NCBI GenBank assembly: GCA_023053575.1
Contig: JAKZAP010000004.1
Coordinates: forward strand, 18,363,624-18,427,623
From: Branchinecta lynchi
Lineage: Eukaryota > Arthropoda > Branchiopoda > Anostraca > Branchinectidae
Direction of reading: 5' to 3'
Length of the DNA stretch: 64,000 bases
A model generated the notes under the pieces. That model was not told the origin of the DNA and made no database searches. It was given only the letters and a program-made list of their open reading frames with translations. Shown here one piece after another: positions 12,831 to 24,303 of the stretch. A program made the translations under genes and the position numbers. The number at the start of each line of letters is the position of its first letter. The first letter of the stretch is position 1.

Positions 12831-13449
12831 CAATACCAGCTAAAGGCCTGTTGGCAAACAAATAACACTTTTCTAAGAGGAAGCTCATTCTTGCTTCAGA
12901 TAGCCTAGGAGAAACGATCGCCGCTGTGAATCCTTTCCGCCTAAAGCCTGGCTCTGGAGAAATCTGGAAGAACTGCCAGTTTATGAGTCACCGAGGAGCA
13001 TAGAGAGAAAACCATTCCATAGCCTGCATCACCGAAACAGGTGCAACGTTTCGCAGGTTGAAATGAGATTCATCGATTAATGCAAGCAAATGAGTTGAGT
13101 CATACATAACACACTACGTCACTCGTTAAACCAAGCAAGTGAGGACTGAAATTGTTATAAGAATAACCCTGCATAGGAAGACGATCTGATCCAAGAACAG
13201 CCAAATCTGGGAGCATTAAACTAGTGACTTGCCCAAGGCTACTTACTGGCCTACTAATAGTTGACACGCTTCATCCCACTGTACAGTCTTTGACACGCTT
13301 CATCCCACTATACCATACTGTCTTTCCAGTTCCCTATTGACCCGTCGATAAGCATAGTTTACATTTGGACCATTTTCTCCGATAACACCCTCATGTAAAC
13401 GTTGATTGCGAAGCGAGGGGTTGCGCACTGGCCGATTTCGTGTACACCA
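12831..13449. other. No recognised feature before the minisatellite
   Basis: Apart from a small direct repeat (GACACGCTTCATCCCACT at about 13265 and 13292), nothing recognisable is present. Confidence 0.45.
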
Positions 13450-13637
13450 TGAGGCAGAGGCAGATGAGGCACGTGAGGCAGGCATGAGGCACGTGAGGCA
13501 GACATGAGGCACGTGAGGCAGACATGAGGCACGTGAGGCCGACATGAGGCACGTGAGGCAGACATGAGGCACGTGAGGCAGGCATGAGGCACGTGAGGCA
13601 GGCATGAGGCAGACATGAGGCACGTGAGGCAGACACG
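13450..13637. repeat. 20-bp E-box minisatellite, locus 1
   Basis: Tandem units ATGAGGCACGTGAGGCAGGC, with GC/AC variants at the end, include eight CACGTG sites. The minus-strand ORFs reading MSASRASCLPHVPH are a product of the array, not genes. The left flank has GTACACCATGAGGC and GCGAGGGGTTGCGC. Confidence 0.9.
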
Positions 13638-14276
13638 ATGAAAATACAACTTGCGTAGAATTGAAGTCATCGGACCAAAAAATCTTAGCAATGTCAGTGT
13701 CAAAATGTCGCAACATTTTTGTTTGATATTACATATTGATTAAGCAATTCGTTTGTGGCGAATCTCTGAAAGTACCCAGTACCGACAGTACTGTTCAGGC
13801 CACAGAGTATCATGATAGTAATATAAGAGGTCTAACTCGCCTATCTTGCAATGTAACGGATGGGATGGAAAAATTCCCGCGCGCCATCTGCAGAAGATTC
13901 TCATTTGACCATTTGATTTTGGCCTACATTTGACGGTTCGTTTTGACACCATAGTCATTGAGTGTGAAACCCTCACTGGTTTTACAGTAGACCCAGGGGC
14001 ATCACGAGCCCTTCCTTGTAGGGGGAGGGGGTGGGGAGGGGCAGCTCCAAGATTATACCAGAATTGTTCGAGATTTTACCTTGGAATTTAACGGAATTTC
14101 TTTGCATTCCTACGTCATTTCTTTGAAGTTTATTCACTGCCCAGATCTTAAAATATTTTTCTACATCCGGAGAAGGGGGGGGGGAAATAATCATTGAAAA
14201 CATGCATCCATGTGCGACCCTGTATTCAGCCGAACGCCGAAACTTTGGTTGCCTTCTTAGCCATTTTTGACATGTT

Positions 14277-14540
14277 ATTATGGCACTTGCCTTTCGGCCA
14301 AGTGCCATACAGCGATCGCTATTTCTGTCCGTCCGTCCGTCGGTCCGGATTTTGCTAGTTCGGGCACTTCCACATACGCTAGGACGATCAAATTTGGCAG
14401 GCATATCAGGAACCCCAAATGATTGTTGCATCATTTCCCCGATCCGAGCATCGTTGGGGGAGCGGAGGGCGGGGAATCCGGAATCTTGAGGTATTTATAA
14501 CTTTTGAACGGGTGATCGGATAGCAATGAAAAACTAGACC
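14277..14540 (-). mobile_element. Family B element copy 2, part one
   Basis: ATTATGGCACTTGCC and GGCCAAGTGCCATA form the end palindrome, then GTCCGTCCGTCCGTCGGTCC and B core sequence up to GGGTGATCGGATAGCAATG. Family C copy 1 interrupts it here. Confidence 0.75.
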
Positions 14541-14562
14541 TACGTTGCCTGGGCAACGTGAA

Positions 14563-16371
14563 GTGTTGCGAGAGCAAAACTTTGGTTTTGTATCTTCGCT
14601 TTCGGTTAAATGCTGGAGTTGTCAACTTATCGAAGCTTTTAAAACGGTTTGTTCTAAAAAGAAGAATCACAGGATCAATTAAAAGATATTCTTTAGCGTT
14701 GTAAAAACAACAATAAAGCAATATCGGGAGAAGGGACTAAATTGAATTTGCGGTCAGTTGAACTTTATCCTTTTCAATCCGTAGACATCGTGACGGATGA
14801 AAACTTGGAACAATATCTCATATAATCTAGTTGATATTATAAAGCTATCCGTAACTTTTCAGGATAAAAATACCATAGATGACACTATTAATTATTACGA
14901 AACTACCTCATTGTTTTACATTATCGTTTGTACCCGTTGCGGAAACAGTTAATCCTAGGTTACAGCGATAGACCATCGATACAAACTTTCTTACCGTCAT
15001 ATTTATATAAATCGAATACAATATGCAACAATTTGCACAAAATTCTAGCCCCTCGTGAACCGATTCTTACTTACAAGTCCGTCTCCCATGATAGACATCA
15101 AGTTCACCGGATAAAAATAATGGGTACACCAGGTAGCAAAAGTTGCAAACCCCTCATCGCTGAAGATTTTTGTAGCATAACAGCCGATTATTACTTACAA
15201 GTCCCTTGCATGTTTCACAATTGGGAACCAAATTGTTCTGACCATCGAATACACCGGAAACAAATCACAGATACACCAACTGGCAAAAGCTGCAAACCCC
15301 TCATTGCCGAAGATGATTATGAGCTAACATATATCGACTGTCGCGTATAAGTCCCCTACATGTCTCACAGCTGGTATCGCCTATTGTTGGTTTCGTGTGT
15401 ACATTCCTACTGAAGTTGTCAACCCCTTGAAACTTTCAAACTGGTGTATCTCACGAAGGAATCTTTGTACCAAAAAACGGATGTCATATACTTTGATCAG
15501 CTCATCAACGGCTATCGATTGCCGTTGAAAAAAAAAATTCTACCTGTCTTAGTTCAAAGTTGACTGTTTTGCCGTAGGCCAACTTTCTAACGTCACCACT
15601 TAGAAAGGAGCAAAGGATAAGCTCCAGTTTCTTTAGCAATGAGAGAAGTTCTAAAGTTTAAGATGTACATCTGATACCATTTCTCTACCGCACATCCAAG
15701 TGCAAAAAAACGAATGATAAACTCAGGTGAAATCGCGAACACAAATGGACAGAAACAATAGATGGCAGCACTTTCGGACCCGTGGTAAAAAGCCACTTTT
15801 TGATTTGCTCTAGATTTTTCTATTTATCATTCAAAGAAGATATGTTGGCTATGGGGCCGGGTAACTGCCGCATATATTTAACACTTATATTTAAACCGGA
15901 TTTTAACACTATATTTACCAGATCTTTTTTAGATTTTTAACCAGATCTAACACTATATTTAACACCAGATTTTAATCCATCTTCAATTTGAAACTGGTGC
16001 CTGCCTGCTTGCGTGCTAGAGCGGAGCTTTCCACTCGAAAGCAGAAACATAGTTTGATGAAACGAAAGGTTGGCTGCACAACTTCAGATAGTCCTCTCTG
16101 ACATAGGCTATAAAACTCCTCTTCACTTCGCACACCGTAGGCTCTGGCTCGAAGACAAGTAAAAACCATCCTTTTTGGCCCCAGGCAAGAGTTCTACGGA
16201 GCTTTCCAAAATGTAATGTCATATTCATCAATCCGGCTTAAGGTCCACACTTTCCGTAAAAACCGCACAGGTTAGACCCTTACCAATTACCAGGAATAAA
16301 ATGAAATCGGCGGCATAAGAAAAAAAACAAAAAAAAAACAGGACAAAACCAAAGTGTTGCTCTCGCAACAC
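14563..16371. mobile_element. Family C TIR element, copy 1 (1.8 kb)
   Basis: The left end starts GTGTTGCGAGAGCAA then ACTTTGGTTTTGT. The right end is its inverse (29 bp, one mismatch), finishing in TTGCTCTCGCAACAC. Just left of the TIR is a hairpin, ACGTTGCC-TG-GGCAACGT (14532-14549), also present in copy 2, so the true left edge may be near 14531. The element splits family B copy 2. Only short ORFs are present. Confidence 0.75.
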
Positions 16372-16665
16372 AATGATGTTTGGAGAGATCTCGTGCCTCA
16401 GACGACCCACTTAAAATCCGGACCGGATCCGGTGACTTTGGGGGGAGCTGGAGGGGGGAACCGGAAATCTTGGGAAACGCTTAGAGTGGAGGGATCGGGA
16501 CGAAACTTGGTCGGAAGAACAAGCACAAGTCCTAGATACATCGTTGAGAGAACCGGACCGGATTCGGGCACTGTGGCGGGAGTTTGGGGGGGGGGGGGGA
16601 ATTAGGTGATCCCGCGAGTTCGGTACTAGGACGATGGAATTTGGTAGGCATATCAGGGACACGAA
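16372..16665 (-). mobile_element. Family B element copy 2, part two
   Basis: Continues with GAGATCTCGTGCCTCAGACG, CCGGACCGGATCCGGTGAC and TTGGGAAACGCTTAGAGTGG, in order with part one, and fades out after GGCATATCAGGGACACGAAC. Confidence 0.7.
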
Positions 16666-16936
16666 CAGACTGCCTTAAGAATAGTCGTTGAGTAGTCTTT
16701 TGAATAGTTCTGAGTATACCTAAGTCTGTCAGAGATAATTTACCAGGGTTTATTAAAGGCATTAATCAACTAACAAGAAATATATATCTTTTTGCCTTTC
16801 AAATAATCCACATGGACAACCCAGTTCAAATTTCCCGAGGGGATAAGAAGCTCCCTCTCTTTTTGTTATTCATCACAGATCTCGTAGCTGAGCGAAAATT
16901 TTTTTAAAAATCCCTAAACGTGTCACCAGAACTGGC

Positions 16937-17048
16937 GATGAGGCACGTGAGGCAGGCATGAGGCACGTGAGGCAGGCATGAGGCACGTGAGGCAGGCATG
17001 AGGCACGTGAGGCAGACATGAGGCACGTGAGGCAGGCATGAGGCAGGG
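16937..17048. repeat. 20-bp E-box minisatellite, locus 2
   Basis: Same unit as the array 3.4 kb away, in the same orientation, with five CACGTG sites. The right flank holds GTACACCATGAGGC and then GCGCAACCCCTCG, the inverse of a sequence flanking locus 1. It lies directly before the hAT-like element at 17104. Confidence 0.9.
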
Positions 17049-17103
17049 AACTTGTACACCATGAGGCACGGGCGCGCAACCCCTCGTTGCGAAGACTCCT
17101 AAC

Positions 17104-17567
17104 CAGTGCTTCCACTTCTCCTGATTTATCAGGAGATCTACGTTTTTTTCAGGTCTCCTACTGATTTATTTTTGAGTCACCTCATCTACTGATATTTCGC
17201 TATTCTACCTGATTTTTTCGAACGGCTATACATTCTTAATTATTCTTCTGTCACCGATCACCGAAGCTAGAATCTGGATGGAAATAGTTAAATTTGGCAA
17301 GAATAAGCTAACTTAAAAATAATCTCGCCTGCGGCGCTCACTTTATGTGATCTTAGGTAGTATTGAGTAAACTATAGTAGCTGCTGTGCCGGAACGTCGC
17401 TCCATCCGGTTTCTGGCTGTTAATGCAAAACGCCACCTAATAGTTAGCTTATCGTCTTTCATGCTTTCATTATAAATCTCCTTATTTTTTGGATTACTGA
17501 ATCTCCTGATTTCTCCTGATTTTTTAACTATGCCTACGATTTTTCAAACTGTGGAGTGGAAGCACTG
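17104..17567. mobile_element. hAT-like element, 464 bp, with D-like interior
   Basis: Inverted ends CAGTGCTTCCAC and GTGGAAGCACTG are flanked by CTCCTAAC and CCTCTAAC (6 of 8 identical). The interior has CTCCTGATTTAT units near each end and shares a roughly 200-bp core with element D1 (CGCCTGCGGCGCTCACTTTATG and TTAGCTTATCGTCTTTCATGC). No ORF. Confidence 0.7.
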
Positions 17568-17885
17568 CCTCTAACCGCTCCTCTTCGTATATGTAGGCTA
17601 ATCAGCATCTCAGTCGTAAAGATAAATCATAAAAGCGTAACCACTGTTTCTTTTTCTGCAAATCAAATCGGACGGAAAAAATTAGAACCAAAGTCAACTC
17701 TGCCCACTCGTCGTTACTGCATTTTCGTTTCCTTCGTTTCCATGGTTAGATTCGTATTTCGGGTGCTCATTTTTCTTTATCTTGCGCCAGTTATGTGTTC
17801 AAAATGTAAGGAATAAGAAAATGTTTACACACTAGAGCGAAAATTTAAGTTGGGGCAACGACGGCAATTCGAACAGGGTCATGCT

Positions 17886-18055
17886 CAGGACCGTATCCAG
17901 GGGGGTTAGGGTATTCCCCCCCCCTCCCTCGAAACATACACATATAATCAGTTTTTATAGGCTTTAACCTCTGATCTCTGTCTTTTTTGTACTTTTTGGT
18001 CCGACCCGCAGTCAACCCCCCTCCCCTCCCAAATAAATTCCCGGATACGGACAGG
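17886..18055. mobile_element. Family K MITE, copy 1 (170 bp)
   Basis: Left end CAGGACCGTATCC and right end GGATACGGACAGG are imperfect inverted repeats flanked by GTCATGCT on both sides (17878-17885 and 18056-18063). Inside are G/C homopolymer blocks next to each end and a centre with TTTTTTGTACTTTTTGGTCCG. Confidence 0.75.
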
Positions 18056-18106
18056 GTCATGCTGTTTTGCTAACTGGGATATTGCCGCTAAGAAAGCGAC
18101 AGCTAA

Positions 18107-19069
18107 TTTTTGGGATCCCAAAACGTAAGTGGAGGGATACCTATGACATCGCAAAAGTTGTCCGTCCATCCGTCTGTAAGCACGATAACTCTCGAAGGGA
18201 ATGAGATATCTTGATGAAACTTGGTGTGAGGATTCTTTGGGTCAAGGGTAAGATCGAATTCGTAGATGGGCTTTGTAGCCGTATATTTAGGGGTGGGGGA
18301 GGGGTTTGGAATTAAGGTGCAAGCAAAATATTTTTGAACAGCTAATGTGACACTCGATTCTGGGGTAAGAAGACATGCTGAACATGAAGGTGAAAATCAT
18401 TTTTTTTGCCGTACAAGTAGATAGCCGGAATCCGGCCAAAACCGGAAAGTCTGTTGAAAGAAAAAGTTTTATTTGAAGTTGATTAGATGTTCGATTTAGA
18501 CAGAAGACATGCTGAACACGACGGTGAAAACCATTTTCTAACCGGGCAAGTATTTCGAAAATTGTTAAAAGCTAAAGTTTGTATTTGTAGTTGATTAGAT
18601 ATCCGATTTAGGGGTAAGAAGAGATGCTGAATCCGTCTATGACAATCATTTTGTACCCGGACATATAGTTCACCCGGAATCCGGCTGGAACCGGAAAATT
18701 TGTCATAAGTTAAATTTTAATCTGAAGTTGATTAGATGTTTGATATAGGGGAAAGAAGATACACTGAGTTCGTTTTTTAGCTTTCTTTTTCTGCCGGACA
18801 GGTAGTTCTGGAATTCGGCCGAACCCAGGAAATTGGCAGAAGTAAGGCAGGAAGTTTTCGTCAAAACAGATATGACTTATAGACCGACACATTGTGAATC
18901 CATATCTGAACTTGGTTTTCTGAGGTCATTAGCTTTTTGGCTGTTTCTGAATTTTAATAGTAAACATATTCAAGGAGTCTGGCGAAGTCTGGATCTGGCG
19001 AAGACAAGACTCAATTGTCTGGATCTAATATTGAATTTCTGGGATCCCATCGAAAACTTTGGTCTTGTT
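18107..19069 (+). mobile_element. Family A element copy 4
   Basis: Complete layout: TTTTTGGGATCCCAAAACG, TTGTCCGTCCATCCGTCTG, the GGGGTGGGGGAGGGG block, four to five core units, then TCTGGCGAAGACAAGAC and GGGATCCCATCGAAAAC ending in GGTCTTGTT. Confidence 0.85.
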
Positions 19070-19071
19070 TC

Positions 19072-19203
19072 CATCAGTTCTCACACAATTATTAGTTAAT
19101 TTGTTTCTTGTGTGTCTGTGTATTTTGTAAATTTGTGTTCCTTTTCTAACTTTTAGCTATTAGGATTAAACTTGATTGATTGAAAAAAAAAAAAAAAAAA
19201 AAA
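19072..19203 (+). mobile_element. LINE 3' UTR fragment ending in poly-A
   Basis: Shares TGTGTCTGTGTATTTTGTAA and CTTTTAGCTATT with the other two LINE ends, then TTGATTGATTG and about 22 A residues (19182-19203). It directly follows the family A copy ending at 19069. Confidence 0.6.
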
Positions 19204-20067
19204 ATACGGTATTAATGGTATGCTGCCAAGTTGGATGAGCTAAGAGTAGCACAGACTCTCAAGTAGCTTATGTGACACTAAGTAGGTACAAACCGGGCCT
19301 CAGGTTAGACTGGACCAATCAAGTGTGCAACCCCTTGGAAGTGAGCCAGCAGCGCTTGATGTTTTTGTCGTTTTAACCCAAACCCCTATGATGACTTATC
19401 CTGGCGAATATAATAACAGGACTTACCTTGGTATGGTCAGGTGACGAACCGCCGATCGTACGAAGTTGTCGCTGGCGTTGACCGAAAAAAATATCCAAAA
19501 CTCCTTGTGATTTTCACATAGATCCAGCAGCACTTAAAACGAGTCGGTTCTATGGTCACAAATCACAGCTCATCATTTCCTACACCAATCCACGAAAAAA
19601 ACCAATGCCGACACTATCTGTAAAAGTTTTAAGTTACCACTTTGACAATAGCCAGAAAGATCAATTCGTTCTGCTTACTCACACGGCACAACCCCGGTGT
19701 CCACTTCACTACAGCTCAGCTCTTTGGCAAAAATCTACGGGTAGTAACAATACCAGAAAACCCTCAGGTAGGGTTTCTTCCTACAGGTTGCTGTCGCTGA
19801 ATAGCTGCAAGCGATTACCTCCTCAGGAACACCTTTTACCTGGGTGATGCGGGCGGGTGTCTCGCCGGAGCAAGAGACGCGGAGCAGTTGCAAATCTCGC
19901 TGAAGGTAAACGATGTTTCCAAGCATGGCAAAGCTGCGGAAAGATTCTCGGAGTCGGGCAGTCAAGGACTAAAACCTCTTGCCCATTTCCGTACCATCAT
20001 CTAATGGTGCGGACAGATGACCAGGTTTCCCCGGCCAAATCACCATGATCTGTTTGCCCACTTTCAG
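19204..20067. other. No recognised feature
   Basis: Mixed-composition sequence. A repeat-like GCCAAAT/GGAAACC tail is absent, and ORFs of up to 80 codons (19605-19847) have no recognised motif. Confidence 0.4.
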
Positions 20068-20690
20068 AATGACGGCTCAAAATGCCCACGGTTCAAAATG
20101 CCCACAATTGAGGTTGAAGACCCGAAACCGAAATCGTCGAAAATGTAAACGGGCCAAAATGCTCACAGAGGAGGCTAAAATCGTCCTTGTTCAAACTGTC
20201 GACAAGGGAAGTGAAAATGTCCTGGGACAACGAACAACGAGATGACAAGGGACAGGATTATGACGGAAAGATGTTGAAAGGGATTATTGTATTGTTGGTA
20301 AAATAAATTGTTTGCGTGAAAGTACGAAGAAATGCCACATAAAATTGTTCCAAAACATAAAGCGAAACTAGGCGATCCAAATTCTTAATTAAAAATAACA
20401 GTTTTAAGATCGCTGTTTGTGATTCAGTTTGTTTTTCAGAATTTGGTATCACATTGTAATTGAACGGTTCATACCAGTGCATCGTACGATTATAGCCATT
20501 CTGATGCTCGGCCTGCTCCTTTCGTTTCTTACTTATCACCAGTTCCAGTTTACTACGGACTGAACAACCCAACAATTCAATCCTGGGCATACTAAACCGT
20601 GCGCATTTTGAGTCGTGGGCATTTTGAGCTGTGGGTATTTTTGAGTCGTGGGTATAGTAATCGTGGGCATTATGAGTTTTAGCCGTCACT
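20068..20690. mobile_element. Possible TIR element with inverted AAAATGCCCAC arrays
   Basis: The left end has ATGACGGCTCAAAATGCCCAC with three further ATGCCCAC-type units. The right end has the same motif inverted several times (GTGGGCATTTTGAG), finishing in AGCCGTCACT. Between is AT-rich non-coding sequence. The 8-bp flanks do not match, so the boundaries are provisional. Confidence 0.55.
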
Positions 20691-21319
20691 GACACACCTT
20701 GAAGCTTTCGGTAACGTTTATTTTTATTTTATTTTTTTTTAAACCCGGGTTGCGTAGCCTTTCGAAAAATTTTTAATTTTTACTTTTTGAGCTACGACTC
20801 CTCCTCCACTCTGTGACGTTAACGTTTCCTTTAACTCTTTAACGTCACCTACTCTTTCCAAACAAACACACACAACTTTAAACTATGTAACTCCATTTAA
20901 CATTTCAACTATTCAAAATTATTTTTGAAATTAAAATTTTATTTTCTCGGCAACGTTTATGACGCGTGACAGGCAAAATGAAAAATGGCGAAAGGGGGGT
21001 ATTGCAGAAGCATATAATTCCATAAGGGAGCTAGGAATAATATAAAAGGCAGAATAAGCAAGAAGGGTCCTTTAAGTGTCCATCGATAACAAGTCTGAAT
21101 GGCGTAAAAACAGGAGGTATTTTAGGTACCGTAGGCTCAGTTCAATGTTCGTTCGATAAGAGTTTTGAAACATACCCACCGGACATACCCACATGTAATA
21201 GAGATTTTGGAGAAGTTCACTTATAATAACTTGTCAGTTGAGATGGCTATTTAACTTTGGATGGCGTAATGTTTGGTTAAGTCTCAGAAAAAAAAAAAAA
21301 GACTAAAAGTATCGATGAG

Positions 21320-22439
21320 CAGGGGCGTCACGACTGGGGGGGGAGGGGGGACGCCCCCCCCCCAATGCTGCCGGCCAGTCGGTAAAAAGTAATCGAAGTG
21401 GCGCGAAGCGGCGCAATTTTTCGTCAAAACAGTTGATTTTTTTTTCATGAAAACAGTCGGCTTTTCTGAAAATTGGTCGATTTTTCGTCAAAAGTCGTAC
21501 TGAGTCGTACGTTTTCGTACTGAAGCTGCTGGGAGTATACATAACCTCGTATCTGAGGTGGCAAAGGCAGGTTGAGAGTATGCTTAAAAAAGCTAACGCG
21601 GCTATAAGCTACCTTAAACTTTTGTCCCGTTACGGTGTTCCATCTCCCAATTTACTACGCGTTTACATTTCTTTTATCCGTTCTAACCTAGAATATGGAT
21701 GTCCGGTTTGGCATTTTGGTCTCACCCAGGAACAGTCGAGAGGATACAGTATAGAGCGTTGCTCGTTACATCTAAAGCTCCAAAAGTCCCATACATTCAG
21801 CTCCTAAAGCAATTTAAGTTAGATACCCTTTCATGCCGCCGACTTCAACTTTGTATGAAGTTCGGTACATCTACAGTCCAAAACCCATTTCACCGTGATA
21901 TACTCCCCCTGATTTTCTCCCCTCCCGAATTCGTCTTCCTCGTAAAAGCTGCTGACCCTGTGCCTCGTTTAGAGCCGGTGGTAGCTTTGCGAACAAGGTA
22001 TGCTCAGAGTTTCGTCCCCTCGTTTGTTCGTTTATATAACTCGGAGCGCTTTTGAATGTTAATTTTTAGGTTATTTCTATTTTATTAATCGTAGTCTAGC
22101 ATGTTATTGACCATATTTATCATAAGACGTCGGTATAAATGTCGCAAAATTGTATATATTTGTAGATTGTTGTTATGATATTATGTTTAGACGTAAAAAC
22201 AACCCATCGGCTTGTCCGTTATCTGTTTTTTAGATTATATTGAACTAAATTGAACTGAAAACAGTCGGTTTTTCTGAAAATCAGTGAATTTTTCTGAAAA
22301 TCAGTCGATTTTTTTCAAAACTCTAATTTTTTGTTGTTGAAAACAGTCCTTTTTTCTGCAGAAACAGTCGGTAAAAATTACCAGACAGTCGGTAAATGTC
22401 TCGTCCCCCCCCCAAACATTTTGGTTAGTGACGCCTCTG
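21320..22439. mobile_element. Non-autonomous hAT-like element E1 (1120 bp)
   Basis: Ends CAGGGGCGTCACGACT and GTTAGTGACGCCTCTG are imperfect inverted repeats, flanked by TCGATGAG on both sides (21312-21319 and 22440-22447). The host is the 3' end of a minus-strand family A copy. Internal units AAAACAGTCGGTTTTTCTG are broken by the LINE fragment at 21523-22262. It has no transposase ORF. Confidence 0.9.
21523..22262 (+). pseudogene. CR1/L2-type LINE 3' fragment nested in hAT element E1
   Basis: Translation gives KLLGVYITSYLRWQRQV, then AAISYLKLLSRYGVP and SNLEYGCPVWHFGL, the typical thumb region of CR1/L2 reverse transcriptases. After a frameshift near 21735 it continues to ...RTRYAQSFVPSFVRLYNSERF and a stop at 22055. 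The 3' UTR ends in TTGAACTAAATTGAACTGAA, a short-repeat tail. ACTGAA at 21521-21526 and again around 22252-22257 may be the target duplication, although the tail makes this ambiguous. The catalytic domain is absent and the frame is broken. Confidence 0.75.
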
Positions 22440-22873
22440 TCGATGAGATCCCAAAAATGTAATATTTGATCCACAGAATTGGGTCTGTAGATGTTCGGTC
22501 TTTGACAGACTTCTTAAACATTTTTACTATTAAAATTTAGAAACAGGTTAGGGCCAATGGTAGTCATCTGAGAAGACCAAGTTCAGATATGGTTTTAGCA
22601 TGTGTATTTACCCTATAGCCTACGCGTATCTACTTTGACGAAATCGATCAAAACTTCCTTCGTTACTTCTGCTAAATTTACGCTTTCGACCGGACTGCGG
22701 AGAAACTACTTATCTGGCAAAAGTTAAAACTCAAAACGAATCCACCGTGTCTCCTTACCCCTACATCGAACCTCTAATCAACTTCTGATAAAACTTTTAC
22801 TTTTAACAAATTTTCCGGTTTCAGCCAGACTCCGAGCCATCTATACGCCCGGTGAGAAGATGATTGTCATATA

Positions 22874-24303
22874 CAGGGGCGTCGCAAGGGGGGGGGGGGG
22901 GTGCGGGGGGTGCCCCCCCCCCCCCCCCCCCCCTACCTTTTTGAGATTCGGTAAAATTTTGGGCCGGAGGCCCAACATTTTACTTAAATTGTTCGGTATT
23001 TTTTCGATAGCAGAACTGTTCGATATATTTACGGGGATTCGGTAATTATACGGAATCCTAAATAGGCTATCTGTACAAATCTATTCGGTATAATGATCGG
23101 GATTCGGTATAATTGTCAGTATTCGGTAGTTATCACGAATTTGGTGAGAGAATTTGCTGAAATCATTTTGTGATTTTTCGATGCCGGAACTATTCGGTAT
23201 ATTTATGGAGATTCCGTAATTACAAAGAATCCCCAATAAGGTATTGGTTCAAAACTATTCGGTATCATGATTAGGATTCGGTAATTTGTTCAGTATAATT
23301 TCCAGGAGTAGGAAGGTAACCACGAATTCCGACTTCGTTCCAGTTTCGACAAAAGCATACCGAGTATGAACATTGTTCGGTAGTCTTTCGATGCCAAAAC
23401 AATTCGGTACAATAACCGGGATACGGTAGTTATACATAATCATGAACATGCTATCGGTCTAAACTTATCCGGTATATTAACTGGGATTCGGTAATTTATT
23501 CGTTAGACTTGCCAGGATTTGGAAGTTACCACGAACCACAAACTTAGAAGAGGTCGAGTGAAGCACTGGTCGCAGACAAAAGGGATGATCTGTGATATCA
23601 TCGACAGTCCTTACTTTTATTTTGGATCCCAAAAAGAATATCTAATCATAAATATTACGAAAATTCCGCCTGCAGCACTTTTCGTAATATTCTCTATTTT
23701 GTGGAAGGGCGCATCATTTGACGGGGGTTTTAAGCCAGTTTAAGGATTGAGATTTCGAAACATTAAAAGCTAGAATTTAGATTGACATTAAATTTGGCAG
23801 GGAAAAGCAAACAAAAATTTCGCCTGCGGCGCTGACTTTATGTAATTATAGGTAGTATATTGACTAGACTACAGTTGCTGCTGCTGCCAGAACGTCACTC
23901 CATACGGTTTCCGGAACTTCTTAAAGTCTCGGTATTTTATCAACGGTAAATAATAGAATTTGTAAGAGAAGCAGTTAAATTTTACCTTACAGAAAAAAAT
24001 GGATTTTGAAAATTTTCGCCTGCTCCGCTCGATTTAATTTTCTATTGGCTGTAATAGATAGAAACTGTTCCTAAGATCATACCCGGCAATACATTCTCCA
24101 TGTGTGCTTCGCCAAAATGACGCCTAACAGTTCGCTTATCGTCTTTCATGCTCCCCTTTATTGTTACTCTTCTTACATAATCGTTTCTGTTCCATAATTT
24201 AAAGCTTGAATTCTTAGTTCTAGGATTCGGTAAATTTTTTTAAAGATTCGGTAAAATTTTGTCTCTGCACCCCCCCACTGAAAATCCACTTGCGACGCCC
24301 CTG
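22874..24303. mobile_element. Non-autonomous hAT-like element D1 (1430 bp)
   Basis: Ends are CAGGGGCGTCGCAAG and its inverse CTTGCGACGCCCCTG, flanked by GTCATATA on both sides (22866-22873 and 24304-24311). The flanks join to give the expected family A sequence. The interior holds many GGATTCGGTAATT-type units, poly-G and poly-C next to the left end, and the motif TTTCGCCTGCGGCGC. No transposase ORF is present. Confidence 0.9.

Noticed and set aside
13300..13716. Minus-strand ORFs of 81-138 codons reading MSASRASCLPHVPH repeats
   Set aside because: They are translations of the 20-bp minisatellite; all three frames stay open because the unit lacks stops.
14928..15350. 140-codon ORF in family C copy 1 (and 164- and 94-codon ORFs in copy 2)
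   Set aside because: The frame is not kept between the two copies and the duplicated units, so these are probably not coding.
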